64,000 nt of DNA from JAGPUQ01 sp049325095 (GCA_049325095.1 JBMOPO010000018.1:62001-126000); one strand, 5' to 3'; shown: positions 7,750 through 16,846, numbered from the stretch's first letter. Translations and numbers: made by a program. The notes: a model not told the origin generated them from the letters alone.

Positions 7750-8058
7750 ATGGCCAAGCGCAACCCGGTGATCGGCAACTGGTACCAGGACGCAGCCGAA
7801 GATCGGCTCTTCGAGGTGGTCGCGGTCGACGAGGACACCGGCGATATCGCCATCCAGTACGTGGACGGAGACATCAGCGAAATCGACCTCGAGACCTGGC
7901 GGCAGATGGTGCTGCTGCCGGCCGAGCCGCCGGACGACATCCGCGAGCTCGAGGATCTGGCGGTCGAAGAGGACGACGAAAATTACCGGGAATTCGGCTG
8001 GGAAGATCCGCTCAGCGAACTGGAGCCGGACAGCTATCCGGGCTACGACGAATACTGA
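7750..8058 (+). CDS. Small acidic protein, DUF6763-like
   Basis: A 102-residue protein of unknown function, rich in Asp and Glu, with an N-terminal pattern NPVIGNWYQD, then LFEVVAVDEDTGDIAIQYVDGDISEIDLETW. This is the pattern of a small family found in gammaproteobacteria (I believe DUF6763; the assignment is from memory). The acidic tail, from about residue 60, ends YPGYDEY. The ATG at 7750 was chosen over an upstream one because GGAG precedes it at 7738-7743 and homology begins there. No membrane segment or signal is seen. Confidence 0.7.
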   Translation: MAKRNPVIGNWYQDAAEDRLFEVVAVDEDTGDIAIQYVDGDISEIDLETWRQMVLLPAEPPDDIRELEDLAVEEDDENYREFGWEDPLSELEPDSYPGYDEY

Positions 8059-8064
8059 GGGGCG

Positions 8065-8721
8065 TCATTCCGACAGGGACTGGGCCTGCAACATGCGGGC
8101 GTGCTGCAGGATGACGGCCGCCGCCTCCTCCGCGGTATCGACCAGGGTGATCAGCTTCAGTTCGTGGTCGCTGATGCAGCCGGAGCCCTGCATGGTGGAT
8201 TCCATCCACTCGAGCAATCCCCGCCAATAGCTGCTGCCGACCAACACCACCGGAAAGGGGCGCACCTTCCCGGTCTGCACCAGGGTCAGGGCCTCGAACA
8301 ACTCATCCAGGGTGCCGAACCCGCCCGGAAAGATCACGAACCCGATCGCGTACTTGACGAACAGGAACTTGCGCACGAAGAAGTAGCGAAAGTACAGCGG
8401 GATGTCCTGGTAGGCATTGGGCCGCTGTTCTTCGGGCAGGTGGATGTTGAGCCCCACGGTGTCGGCGGGCGTGCTGTAACAGCCGCGGTTGGCCGCCTCC
8501 ATGATGCCGGGGCCGCCGCCGGTGATCACCGGAATGTTTTCCACCCCCAGGATCTCGCCCAGCCTGCGCGCCGCCTCGTACCAGGGGTTGCCTTCCCGCA
8601 GCCGCGCGCTGCCGAACACAGTGACCGCGCGCTCCAGCCTGGTCAGGGCTTCGATCCCGTCGACCAGCTCCGACTGGATCCGCAGCACCCGCCAGGCTTC
8701 AGACCATTTGCTTTCGTCCAT
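8065..8721 (-). CDS. LOG family protein (nucleotide 5'-monophosphate phosphoribohydrolase-like)
   Basis: A 218-residue Rossmann-fold protein of the TIGR00730/LOG family. The defining motif PGGFGTLDELFEAL is present, with GGGPGIMEAANRG upstream and VFGSARL at the N-terminal strand. LOG enzymes cut the N-glycosidic bond of cytokinin nucleotides or AMP, while other members (PpnN) act on purine nucleotides; which applies here cannot be said. The start MDESKWSEAW was chosen because the frame upstream is low-complexity and crosses the lexA promoter. It is divergent from lexA. Confidence 0.85.
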   Translation of the reverse strand: MDESKWSEAWRVLRIQSELVDGIEALTRLERAVTVFGSARLREGNPWYEAARRLGEILGVENIPVITGGGPGIMEAANRGCYSTPADTVGLNIHLPEEQRPNAYQDIPLYFRYFFVRKFLFVKYAIGFVIFPGGFGTLDELFEALTLVQTGKVRPFPVVLVGSSYWRGLLEWMESTMQGSGCISDHELKLITLVDTAEEAAAVILQHARMLQAQSLSE

Positions 8722-8788
8722 CGATTGCTCCGCCGGTCGTGCCGGCCTGCCGGATGATGAGCGACGGGCTGCTGGTCCGCCGCGGATA

Positions 8789-8804
8789 CTGGCTATAATT
8801 CCAG
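8789..8804 (+). promoter_or_regulatory. Probable LexA operator overlapping the lexA -10 box
   Basis: The 16-mer CTGGCTATAATTCCAG is a dyad with CTGG-N8-CCAG arms. It resembles the gammaproteobacterial SOS box (CTGT-N8-ACAG), with one substitution per half-site. It contains TATAAT at 8794-8799, a perfect -10 hexamer, and lies 23 bp upstream of the lexA ATG. LexA bound here would block its own promoter, the usual SOS feedback. The position is strong evidence; the changed outer base keeps confidence moderate. Confidence 0.65.
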
Positions 8805-8827
8805 CGCCTCGGATGGGAAGAGACCCG

Positions 8828-9442
8828 ATGACCCCTGCCCCGCTCACCCAGCGCCAGACCGAGATCCTGGCCTACATCCGCGATTGTCAGCAGCGCCGCG
8901 GATTCCCGCCGACCCGGGCGGAAATCGCCCGCCACTTCCGGTTCCGATCCGCCAACGCCGCCGAACAGCACCTCCGCGCCCTGGCGCGCAAAGGGGTCCT
9001 GGAACTGATCCCGGGCACCTCGCGCGGCCTGCGCCCGCTGGCCGAGCCGGCGGGGATCCCCATCGTCGGCCGGGTTGCGGCCGGCGACCCCATCCTCGCG
9101 GCGGAACACATCGAGGGATACTGCGCGATCGGCGCCGACCTGTTCAATCCGCCGGCGGATTACCTGCTGCGCATCCAGGGCGAAAGCATGCGCGACGCCG
9201 GTATCCTCGACGGGGACCTGCTCGCGGTGCACAAGACCGAACTCGCCGACGACGGCGCCATCGTGGTCGCCCGGATCGATGAGGAGGTGACCGTCAAACG
9301 CCTGCGCAGAACGGCCGATCCCCGCTACCTGCGACTGCTGCCGGAAAATCCGGATTTCAGCCCGATCGAGGTGGACCTGGCGGTGCGCAGCTTCGCCATC
9401 GAGGGAGTGAGCCTGGGGCTGATCCGCACCCGGCCGGTTTAG
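8828..9442 (+). CDS. lexA: LexA, SOS regulon repressor
   Basis: A 204-residue LexA with an N-terminal winged helix (TEILAYIRDCQQRRGFPPTR, then FRSANAAEQHLRALARKGVL) and a C-terminal S24 self-cleaving domain. The scissile Ala85-Gly86 lies in VAAGDP, the nucleophile Ser120 in GESMRD and the general base Lys157 in VTVKRL. Upon RecA-ssDNA contact it cuts itself and releases SOS promoters. No recA, sulA or imuAB gene neighbours it. The probable operator overlapping its -10 box indicates autoregulation. Confidence 0.96.
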   Translation: MTPAPLTQRQTEILAYIRDCQQRRGFPPTRAEIARHFRFRSANAAEQHLRALARKGVLELIPGTSRGLRPLAEPAGIPIVGRVAAGDPILAAEHIEGYCAIGADLFNPPADYLLRIQGESMRDAGILDGDLLAVHKTELADDGAIVVARIDEEVTVKRLRRTADPRYLRLLPENPDFSPIEVDLAVRSFAIEGVSLGLIRTRPV

Positions 9443-9556
9443 GTACACCCCGGTCCGCACGCCGCGCGCACCGCTCCGGCAACCCTGCGGGGAAGCCGGT
9501 TGGCCACCAGGTGGCGTTCGGCTGGATCGCGCCGTAGGCGCGGGGGAAGAAATGGT

Positions 9557-9799
9557 TCAGTGCAGGGTGCGGCGGCCGTTCGCCGGCGCATCGATGCCGC
9601 CGTCGGTGCCCAGTTTTTCGATCGCCTCGATGCCGGCATCGATCATCGCGCGGGCCACATCCAGCCCGGCGTCCAGCAGATACACCCTGGCCTCCTCGGA
9701 AAATTCGATCCGCACCAGGGGTTCACCCTCCTCGCCGGACCGCTGCAGTGCGAATTCACCGTCGGGAAGTTCAATGATTTCGTAGAGGGAGGAGGCCAT
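9557..9799 (-). CDS. Small conserved-looking protein of unknown function
   Basis: An 80-residue protein starting MASSLYEIIELPDG at an ATG preceded by GAGGGAGGAGG on its strand. It has a beta-rich, acidic first half (EFALQRSGEEGEPLVRIEFS), an Ala-rich helix (ARVYLLDAGLDVARAMIDAG) and a short basic tail. I do not recognise a named domain with certainty. The strong ribosome-binding site, wobble-position GC bias and sensible composition argue that it is a real gene. It points away from the tRNA promoter. Confidence 0.62.
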   Translation of the reverse strand: MASSLYEIIELPDGEFALQRSGEEGEPLVRIEFSEEARVYLLDAGLDVARAMIDAGIEAIEKLGTDGGIDAPANGRRTLH

Positions 9800-9911
9800 C
9801 CGATCATCACCGAGCCGCGCGTGTCCGGAGTATAACAGGCACCCCGGCCTTTGAATATCGCGCGGTCCGGCGCGCTTTCCGGCCCCGCCTGCGCGCAACC
9901 AGGCGCTTTCC

Positions 9912-9940
9912 TTGACCGGTCGGGGGCGCTTGCCTATAGT
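9912..9940 (+). promoter_or_regulatory. Sigma-70 promoter of tRNA-Arg
   Basis: TTGACC (9912-9917), a 17-bp spacer and TATAGT (9935-9940) form a near-consensus promoter. The tRNA begins 11 bp after the -10 box, so the primary transcript starts a few bases before the mature 5' end. Confidence 0.85.
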
Positions 9941-9950
9941 AGCCGCCCTC

Positions 9951-10027
9951 GCACCCGTAGCTCAGTTGGATAGAGTACCTGGCTACGAACCAGGTGGTCG
10001 GGAGTTCGAATCTCTCCGGGTGCGCCA
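9951..10027 (+). tRNA. tRNA-Arg (anticodon ACG)
   Basis: A 77-nt cloverleaf with acceptor arms GCACCCG and CGGGTGC, discriminator G and an encoded CCA end. The anticodon stem is CCTGG/CCAGG, enclosing loop CTACGAA with anticodon ACG at 9985-9987; the A is expected to be deaminated to inosine by TadA to read CGU, CGC and CGA. The T arm has GTTCGAATC. No terminator is visible before the convergent cysS end. Confidence 0.97.
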
Positions 10028-10115
10028 TCTCCGCAGTTTCACGCCTCGGCAAGCCCGGATCGCCGGCCCCCGGCAACAGCGCGGTGCGCGCCCCGACCGG
10101 CCGCCGCCGCACACC

Positions 10116-11585
10116 TCACTCCCGCCGCCAGCGGGTGCCCCCCGGCGAATCCTCCAGCACGATGCCCGCCGCCTTGAGCTGATCGCGGATCGCATCGGCG
10201 CGAGCGAAGTCGCGCGCGGCGCGAGCCTGGTTGCGTTCCGCAATCAACTGATCCACCGCGTCGCTGGTCAAGCCACTTTCGAAACCAACCAGGGCAGAAC
10301 CTCCCGCCGTCGCCCCTCCCTGCCCAACGTAGCTGTAGCTTTTTCTTTTGAAATAATCCTCGGGATCCTGCTGAAGAATCCCCAGAATCGCGCCAATCCC
10401 CGCCAGCATGCGTACTTGCTCCGACCAGTCGTCACCGACTCGGTCGAGCTGATTGATGGCGCCGGCAAGCTCCTGCATCAGTGTGATCGCTTCGCGAGTA
10501 TTGAAGTCATCGTCCATGACTTCGACAAAGCGCTGAAAGTACGCGTTGCCCTGCATCTCGGTTGTTGAAAACGGCGTGAAGGCAACCGGCGCGGCGCGGC
10601 CGATCTTCCCCCTGAGGGCGAAGTACAGGCCGTCGAGCGCCGCCTTGGCCTCGCGCAGGTTGTCCTCGGAGTAGTTGATCGGGCTGCGGTAGTGGCTGGA
10701 GAGCAGGAAGTAGCGCACCACCTCGGGGTGGTAGCGCTCCAGCACTTCACGAATGGTGAAGAAATTGCCCAGCGACTTGGACATCTTCTCGTCGTCGACC
10801 CGCACCGGACCGGCGTGCATCCAGTAGTGCACATAGGTCTTGCCGGTGGCGGCCTCGCTCTGGGCGATCTCGTTCTCGTGGTGGGGGAAGGGCAGATCCG
10901 GACCGCCGCCGTGGATGTCGAAGGTCTCGCCCAGATGGCAGGTGGACATGGCCGAGCACTCGATGTGCCAGCCGGGCCGGCCGCGGCCCCAGGGCGAGTC
11001 CCAGCCGACCTCGCCGGCGCCTGCGGCCTTCCACAGGGCGAAGTCGCGGGGGTCCTCCTTGGCCTCGCCGGGATCGACCCGGGCGCCGGCGAGCAGTTCG
11101 TCGGGATGCTTGCCGCTCAGCCTGCCATACTCGGGAAAGCGCTTGATCCGGTAGTAGACGTCGCCATTGGCGGCCACATAGGCATAGTGGTTGTCGACCA
11201 GGGTTTCCACCAGGTCGAGGATATCCTCGATGTGTTCGGTGGCGCGCGGTTCGATATCCGGCGGCAGCACGCCCAGGGCACGCTCGTCGCGGTGCATGGC
11301 CTCGATCATGCGTTCGGTCAAGGCCGTGAAGGGCTCGTTGTTGTCGGCCGCGCGAGCGAGGATCTTGTCGTCGATGTCGGTGATGTTGCGCACATAGGTG
11401 ACCTCCCAGCCGCGGCTGCGCAGGTAGCGCACGATGGCGTCGAAGCAGACCAGCACCCGGGCGTGGCCGATATGGCACAGGTCGTAGACGGTGACGCCGC
11501 AGACGTACATGCGGATCTTGCCGGGTTCGATGGGCCGGAAGGGCTCCTTGCGCCGGGTCAGGGTGTTGTAGATGATCAGCGCCAC
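10116..11585 (-). CDS. cysS: Cysteinyl-tRNA synthetase
   Basis: A 489-residue class I synthetase that charges tRNA-Cys. The first zinc ligand Cys29 lies in YVCGVTVYD and the HIGH motif is CHIGHAR at 38-43. GWHIECSAM supplies another zinc ligand and DEKMSKSLGN is the KMSKS loop near residue 268. The DALR-type and C-terminal anticodon-binding parts follow. The ATG comes 2 bp after the glnS stop, so the two synthetase genes are cotranscribed. Length is slightly above the 461 of E. coli, owing to an insertion before the C-terminal region (about 410-440). Confidence 0.97.
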   Translation of the reverse strand: MALIIYNTLTRRKEPFRPIEPGKIRMYVCGVTVYDLCHIGHARVLVCFDAIVRYLRSRGWEVTYVRNITDIDDKILARAADNNEPFTALTERMIEAMHRDERALGVLPPDIEPRATEHIEDILDLVETLVDNHYAYVAANGDVYYRIKRFPEYGRLSGKHPDELLAGARVDPGEAKEDPRDFALWKAAGAGEVGWDSPWGRGRPGWHIECSAMSTCHLGETFDIHGGGPDLPFPHHENEIAQSEAATGKTYVHYWMHAGPVRVDDEKMSKSLGNFFTIREVLERYHPEVVRYFLLSSHYRSPINYSEDNLREAKAALDGLYFALRGKIGRAAPVAFTPFSTTEMQGNAYFQRFVEVMDDDFNTREAITLMQELAGAINQLDRVGDDWSEQVRMLAGIGAILGILQQDPEDYFKRKSYSYVGQGGATAGGSALVGFESGLTSDAVDQLIAERNQARAARDFARADAIRDQLKAAGIVLEDSPGGTRWRRE

Positions 11586-11587
11586 CT

Positions 11588-13261
11588 TCAGTCCTCCCCG
11601 CCCCGCTGCGCCCAGGTGTCGCGCAGCGCGATGGTGCAGTTGAACACCAGCCGGTCGCCGCTGCGGGTATCGCGGCAGAAATAGCCCTCGCGCTCGAACT
11701 GCAGGGTGGCGCCGGGCACGACACCGGCAAGGGTGGCCTCCGCCTTGCAGCCTTGCAGCACCTGGAGCGACGCCGGGTTGAGCGCCTGCAGGAAATCGCC
11801 GGCGGCCTCCGGATCCGGTGCCGCGAACAGCCGATCGTAGCGCCGCACCTCGCAGTCGACCGCAGTGCCCGCATCGACCCAGTGAATGACCCCGCGGGGA
11901 CGGATCCCGGCCGGCGGATCGGCGCCCAGGGTGTCCGGTACCACGGAGGCCAGCACTTCGACCACTGCGCCGGAGGCATCGCGCACCACGTCGTCGGCGC
12001 GGATCACATGGGCCCCGCGCAGCCGCACCCAGTCGCCCAGCACCAGGCGCTTGAACTGCTTGCGCGACAGCGAGGCATCGGTGCTGAAATCGTCGTGGTC
12101 GATGTACAGGGTGGCGCCGAAGGGCAGCTCGCGCTCGCCCAGCTCGGGCCGCTGCGGATGCTTGGCCAGGCGCAGGGTCTGGACCTCACCCGCCGGCCAG
12201 TTGGTCAGGGTCACCTTGAGGGGGCGCAGCACGCACAGGGCGCGGGGCGCATGCTCATTGAGATCGGCGCGAATGAAATGCTCGAACTGGGCCATGTCGA
12301 CGATGCCGTCGGTCTTGGCCACTGCGAGGCTGTCGCAGAAGGCGCGAATCGCGGCCGGGGTGACGCCGCGCCGGCGCAGCCCGGCCAGGGTCGGCAGGCG
12401 CGGATCGTCCCAACCGTCGACATGGCCCTCGGCGACCAACTGCTTGAGCTTGCGCTTGCTGGTGACCGTGTAGTTGAGGTTGAGGCGGCCGAACTCGTAC
12501 TGGCGCGGGCGCGCGGGCACCGGCAGGTTGGCGATGAACCAGTCGTACAGCGGCCGGTGATCGGCGAACTCCAGGGTGCAGATCGAATGGGTGACCCCCT
12601 CGATGGCGTCTTCCTGGCCGTGAGCATAGTCGTAGGACGGATAGATGTTCCAGCGCGCGCCGCTGCGGTGATGGGCCATGCGCTTGACCCGGTAGAGCAC
12701 CGGATCGCGCAGATTGATGTTGGGCGAGGCCATGTCGATGCGGGCGCGCAGCACCATGCGGCCCTCCTCCACCTCGCCGGCGCACATCGCCGCGAACAGC
12801 GCGAGGTTCTCGGCCACCGGCCGGTCGCGGTAGGGGCTGGGCCGGCCAGGTTCGGTGAGGGTGCCGCGATAGTCGCGGATCTGCTCTGGGGTCAGCTCGC
12901 AGACATAGGCCTTGCCGGCCTCGATCAGGTGCAGCGCCCAGGCGTGGAGCTGCTCGAAATAATCCGACGCGTAGCGCACCGGGCCGTGCCAGCGGAACCC
13001 GAGCCAGCGCACGTCCTCGATGATGGCGTTGACGAATTCCTCGCTCTCGGTCTCGGGATTGGTGTCGTCGAAGCGCAGGTGGCAGACGCCGCCATACTGC
13101 TCGGCGAGACCGAAATTGAGGCAGATCGACTTGGCGTGGCCGATGTGCAGATAGCCGTTGGGCTCGGGCGGAAACCGGGTCACCACCCGGTCGACCACGC
13201 CGGCGGCCAGATCCCGCTCGATGATCTGCTCAATGAAATTGCGGGGCTTTTCGGAATCCAT
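11588..13261 (-). CDS. glnS: Glutaminyl-tRNA synthetase
   Basis: A 557-residue class I synthetase close to E. coli GlnS (554). The HIGH motif is in PPEPNGYLHIGHAKSICLNF (about residues 31-50), FDDTNPETE follows, and the KMSKS-equivalent is VTSKRKLKQLV. The C-terminal beta-barrel anticodon domains run from about residue 340, including LRLKGA-like VRLRGAHVIRADDVV. It is the first gene of the glnS-cysS pair. A TATAAT hexamer is present on its strand (13329-13334), but no good -35 box was found. Confidence 0.97.
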   Translation of the reverse strand: MDSEKPRNFIEQIIERDLAAGVVDRVVTRFPPEPNGYLHIGHAKSICLNFGLAEQYGGVCHLRFDDTNPETESEEFVNAIIEDVRWLGFRWHGPVRYASDYFEQLHAWALHLIEAGKAYVCELTPEQIRDYRGTLTEPGRPSPYRDRPVAENLALFAAMCAGEVEEGRMVLRARIDMASPNINLRDPVLYRVKRMAHHRSGARWNIYPSYDYAHGQEDAIEGVTHSICTLEFADHRPLYDWFIANLPVPARPRQYEFGRLNLNYTVTSKRKLKQLVAEGHVDGWDDPRLPTLAGLRRRGVTPAAIRAFCDSLAVAKTDGIVDMAQFEHFIRADLNEHAPRALCVLRPLKVTLTNWPAGEVQTLRLAKHPQRPELGERELPFGATLYIDHDDFSTDASLSRKQFKRLVLGDWVRLRGAHVIRADDVVRDASGAVVEVLASVVPDTLGADPPAGIRPRGVIHWVDAGTAVDCEVRRYDRLFAAPDPEAAGDFLQALNPASLQVLQGCKAEATLAGVVPGATLQFEREGYFCRDTRSGDRLVFNCTIALRDTWAQRGGED

Positions 13262-13434
13262 CGCGGACCTTGGGGTGGCGGATCTCGAACTGCGGCCGTG
13301 CCGCCTGAAGGTCGAAAAAAGATCGCGGATTATAGCGCTCCGCCCTCAGCGGGGCGAAACGCCCCCCGGGCGCCGGTTCCCAGCTCCGCTCCCAGGGCTT
13401 ATCATGCGGCCCTCGCCCGACCAGGTCCGCCCCG

Positions 13435-13944
13435 ATGATCACCCTGCACACCAACCACGGCGATATTCAAGTCGAACTGGATTTCGACCTCGCCCCCAAG
13501 ACCGCCGCCAATTTCCTCCAGTACTGCCGCGAGGATTTCTACGCCGGCACCATCTTTCACCGCGTGATCGACGGCTTCATGATCCAGGGCGGCGGCATGG
13601 ATGCCCAGCTGCGCCAGAAGGAGACCCGGGCGCCGATCGAGAACGAGGCCGACAACGGCCTCAGGAACGAGACCGGCACTCTGGCCATGGCGCGCACCAA
13701 CGACCCCCACTCGGCGTCGTCGCAGTTTTTCATCAATGTCGCGGACAACGACTTCCTCAACCACAGCGGCAAGAACCCGCGCGGCTGGGGCTACGCGGTG
13801 TTCGGCCGCGTGGTCGGGGGCATGGACGTGGTCGAGCGAATCAAAGCGGTGCCCACCGGCAGCGCCGGCGTTCACCAGGACGTGCCCCTGGCTGCGGTCG
13901 AGATCGAGCGGGTCAGCGTATCGGACGCCTACCGGGAGCGCTGA
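13435..13944 (+). CDS. ppiB: Peptidyl-prolyl cis-trans isomerase B (cyclophilin)
   Basis: A 169-residue cyclophilin without a signal peptide, so cytoplasmic. The active-site blocks are TIFHRVIDGFMIQGGG (catalytic Arg in FHRV), ETGTLAMAR, SASSQFFINVADNDFLN and WGYAVFGRVVGGMDVV. It accelerates proline isomerisation during folding. It is followed after 6 bp by lpxH. Upstream it is divergent from glnS. Confidence 0.95.
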   Translation: MITLHTNHGDIQVELDFDLAPKTAANFLQYCREDFYAGTIFHRVIDGFMIQGGGMDAQLRQKETRAPIENEADNGLRNETGTLAMARTNDPHSASSQFFINVADNDFLNHSGKNPRGWGYAVFGRVVGGMDVVERIKAVPTGSAGVHQDVPLAAVEIERVSVSDAYRER

Positions 13945-13950
13945 TTCCCG

Positions 13951-14679
13951 GTGCCCGCCGCGGCCCTGTTCGTCTCCGACCTGCATCTGGCCCCGGAGCG
14001 CCCCGCAGTCACCCGCGCGTTCCTGGAGTTTCTGCGCGGCGCGGACACCGACCGCCTCTACATCCTCGGCGATCTGTTCGAGGCCTGGGTCGGCGATGAC
14101 GACGACAGCCCGCTGGCGCAATCGGTGACGGGCGCACTCGCCGCCACCAGCGCCAGGGGCATCCGCCTGTATTTTCTCGCCGGCAACCGCGATTTCAGCG
14201 TCGGCCGGCGCTTCGCGCGCAGCACCGGAGCGCACCTGCTCGGGGATCGGGAATCGGTTTCGATCGCCGGGCGGCGCCTGCTGCTGCTGCACGGCGATAC
14301 CCTGTGCACGGACGATCTCGCCTATCAGCGGTTTCGCCGTCGCATCCGCAACCCCTGGGTACTGGCCGCGCTAAGGCGGCTGCCGCTCGCCGCACGGCGC
14401 CGCATCGCGCGCCGCTGGCGGGAAGCCAGCGCGCGCCACAACCGCAACAAGCCCGAGCACATCATGGACGTCAACGAGCCGGCAGTGATCGCGGCGTTTC
14501 GCGACTCCGGCGCCGAATGGATGGTCCACGGCCACACCCATCGGCCCGGCCGCCACCCGTATCGGATCGACGACCGCCACTGCGAGCGCATCGTGCTCGG
14601 CGACTGGACCGGCGCACAGGGCTGGTACGCCCTGCTGGACGACGGCGGCGCCCTGGAACTGCGCTCTCTGTCCTTCTGA
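13951..14679 (+). CDS. lpxH: UDP-2,3-diacylglucosamine diphosphatase
   Basis: A 242-residue metallophosphoesterase that makes lipid X in lipid A synthesis, acting at the cytoplasmic membrane face. The Mn-binding motifs are SDLHLAP (Asp10, His12), GDLFEAWVGDDD, GNRDFSVG, LLHGDTLCTDD and VHGHTHRPG. The start is a GTG 6 bp after the ppiB stop. The ppiB-lpxH pair is common in gammaproteobacteria. Confidence 0.94.
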   Translation: MPAAALFVSDLHLAPERPAVTRAFLEFLRGADTDRLYILGDLFEAWVGDDDDSPLAQSVTGALAATSARGIRLYFLAGNRDFSVGRRFARSTGAHLLGDRESVSIAGRRLLLLHGDTLCTDDLAYQRFRRRIRNPWVLAALRRLPLAARRRIARRWREASARHNRNKPEHIMDVNEPAVIAAFRDSGAEWMVHGHTHRPGRHPYRIDDRHCERIVLGDWTGAQGWYALLDDGGALELRSLSF

Positions 14680-14683
14680 GCCG

Positions 14684-15376
14684 TCACCCGCGCCCGGGAT
14701 CCGCCGCCGCATCGAGCAACACCAGGGCCCGCGGGTGCCCCTCGGCCACCGCGGCCGCGGGCAGCGACCCGCCCCGCCGCCAGGCGTCGAGCGCCGCCCG
14801 CTTGTCGGCGCCCGAAACCAGAAACAGCAGCTGCCGGCTGCACCTCAGCCGCTCGACGCCGAGACTGATGCGCAGCGGATGGGGCCCCGGGGCAGCGCGC
14901 ACCACCAGCACCGGCCCGGGGCCCCAGCGACGGCCGGGAAACAGGCTCGCGGTATGGCCATCGGCACCCAGGCCGAGCAGCACCAGATCGAACGCCGGCA
15001 CCGCAGCCAACAGCGCCCGGTACGAGTCGGCGGCGCGCTCCGGGTCCGGGCCGGCCGGAATGGCATGGACCTGCGCCGCCGGAATCGGCACCAGATCCAG
15101 CCAGGCGCGGCGCACGGCGGTCTCGTTGCGGTCCGGGTGTCCGGCCGGCAGCCAGCGCTCATCGCCGAAGTAGAGATGCCAGTGCGGCCATTGCGCCTGC
15201 GCCCGGGCGAGGCGCGCATAGGCCGGCAGCGGGGTCCGGCCGCCGGCCAGCACCAGGTGGAACTCGCCGCGCGCCGCAATGGCGCGGTCGGCGGCGCGCA
15301 GCATCCGCCGCGCCGCCGCTGCGGCGAGGCGATCGGGATCGGCGAGCACCCGGCAGCGCAGGCTTCCGCCGGTCAT
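14684..15376 (-). CDS. pgl: 6-phosphogluconolactonase
   Basis: A 230-residue Pgl that hydrolyses 6-phosphogluconolactone in the oxidative pentose-phosphate path. Family marks are LVLAGGRTPLPAYARLA, HLYFGDERWLP, HPDRNETAVR and LLGLGADGHTASLFPG. It is the last gene of a three-gene minus-strand operon and begins 3 bp after the zwf stop. It converges with lpxH only 4 bp away, leaving no intergenic terminator. Confidence 0.94.
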   Translation of the reverse strand: MTGGSLRCRVLADPDRLAAAAARRMLRAADRAIAARGEFHLVLAGGRTPLPAYARLARAQAQWPHWHLYFGDERWLPAGHPDRNETAVRRAWLDLVPIPAAQVHAIPAGPDPERAADSYRALLAAVPAFDLVLLGLGADGHTASLFPGRRWGPGPVLVVRAAPGPHPLRISLGVERLRCSRQLLFLVSGADKRAALDAWRRGGSLPAAAVAEGHPRALVLLDAAADPGRG

Positions 15377-15379
15377 GGC

Positions 15380-16843
15380 TCAGAACTGGTTGCGCCAGTG
15401 GTGGCCGGCCGCCGCGGGCAGGCGATCGGCGCCGGCCGGGCCCCAACTGCCGGCGGCATAGCCCGCCGGCGGGGTCGGATCCAGCGCCCAGGCGTGCAAC
15501 ACCGGCTCCAGTACCCGCCAGGCCCACTCCACTTCGTCGAAGCGCAGAAACAGGCTGCGGTTTTCGCGAATCACCTCCAGCAGCAGGGTCTGGTAGGCAT
15601 CGATGACTGCGCCGCCCGGCGGGTGATAGGAGGCATCGAGGCGGATACACCGGGTGCCCAACTCCGTGCCCGGGGCCTTGGCGCACAGCTCCAGACCCAT
15701 GCTGGCCTGTCCGTACAGCGACAGCAGCAGCCAGTTGGGCTCCGCCGGCGGCGCGCCGGCGGCCTCGAACAGGCGCATGGGCGGCTGCCGAAAGCGCAGT
15801 GCCACCAGGGAGGCATCCTCCGCCAGCCGCTTGCCGGCGCGGACGTAGAAGGGCACGCCCTGCCAGCGCCAGTTGTCGATCCAAAGCCGCAGCGCGGCGT
15901 AGGTCTCGGTGGTGGAATCCGCGCTCACCCCGGGTTCATCGAGGTAACCGGGCACCCGGGCAGCGCCGATCTCTCCCGCCTGGTAGCGGCCGCGAACCGC
16001 GTCCGCGGCGGCCAACGGACGAATGGAGCGCAGCACCTTGACCTTCTCGTCGCGCAACACCTCCGCCTCCAGGCTGGCCGGCGGCTCCATGGCGATCAGG
16101 GTGAGAACCTGCAGCAGATGGCTCTGCACCATGTCGCGCAGCGCCCCGGCCCGCTCGTAGTAGCCGGCGCGCCGGCCCACCCCGGCGGTTTCGGCCGCGG
16201 TGATCTGCACCTGATCGATGTGAGCGCGGTTCCACAGCGGCTCGATCAGGGCGTTGGCGAAGCGGAATACCAGCAGGTTCTGGACCGCGTCCTTGCCCAG
16301 ATAGTGATCGATCCGGTAGATCCGCGCCTCGTCGAAATAGCGCTGCAAGCAGGCATTCAATTGACGGGCGCCGGCGAGATCCGCGCCGAACGGCTTTTCG
16401 ACCACGATGCGGTGGCGGCCCGCCGCGGCGGCCAGGCCGGCGGCGCTCAGGCGCTCCACCACGGCGGAAAACTCGGCGGGTGCGACCGCCAGATAGAACA
16501 CCCCGTTGGCGCAGTGGCCGCCAGTCGACGCCCGGATGCGCTCGCGCAACCGGTCGTAATCGGCACCATCGTGAAGATCGCCGCGCAGGTAGTCGAAGCG
16601 GGCCGCGAAGCGCTCCCACACCCGGGCATCGGGGGTGGCGCCGAGCTGGGGCTGCAGCACTTCGCCGAGGTAAGCGCGCCAGTCCGCGCCGCACCAGTCG
16701 CGCCGGGCAAAGGCGATCAGGCGCAGGTCCGGGCCCAGCTCTCCGGCTTCCTCCAGGCCGTAGAGCGCCGGTAGCAGCTTGCGGCCGGCGAGATCCCCGG
16801 TGGCTCCGAAGATCACGAAATGGCAGGGCCCCGGCCCGGTCAC
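15380..16843 (-). CDS. zwf: Glucose-6-phosphate 1-dehydrogenase
   Basis: A 487-residue NADP-dependent dehydrogenase catalysing the entry step of the oxidative pentose-phosphate path. The N-terminal nucleotide fold has FVIFGATGDLAGRKLLPALY, and the substrate and catalytic motif is RIDHYLGKDAVQNLL, with the catalytic His in it. VEKPFGADL and EPPASLEAEVLRDEKVKVL are also typical. The gene starts 3 bp after the gnd stop and is followed directly by pgl, so NADPH-forming steps are encoded together. Confidence 0.96.
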   Translation of the reverse strand: MTGPGPCHFVIFGATGDLAGRKLLPALYGLEEAGELGPDLRLIAFARRDWCGADWRAYLGEVLQPQLGATPDARVWERFAARFDYLRGDLHDGADYDRLRERIRASTGGHCANGVFYLAVAPAEFSAVVERLSAAGLAAAAGRHRIVVEKPFGADLAGARQLNACLQRYFDEARIYRIDHYLGKDAVQNLLVFRFANALIEPLWNRAHIDQVQITAAETAGVGRRAGYYERAGALRDMVQSHLLQVLTLIAMEPPASLEAEVLRDEKVKVLRSIRPLAAADAVRGRYQAGEIGAARVPGYLDEPGVSADSTTETYAALRLWIDNWRWQGVPFYVRAGKRLAEDASLVALRFRQPPMRLFEAAGAPPAEPNWLLLSLYGQASMGLELCAKAPGTELGTRCIRLDASYHPPGGAVIDAYQTLLLEVIRENRSLFLRFDEVEWAWRVLEPVLHAWALDPTPPAGYAAGSWGPAGADRLPAAAGHHWRNQF

Positions 16844-16846
16844 GGG

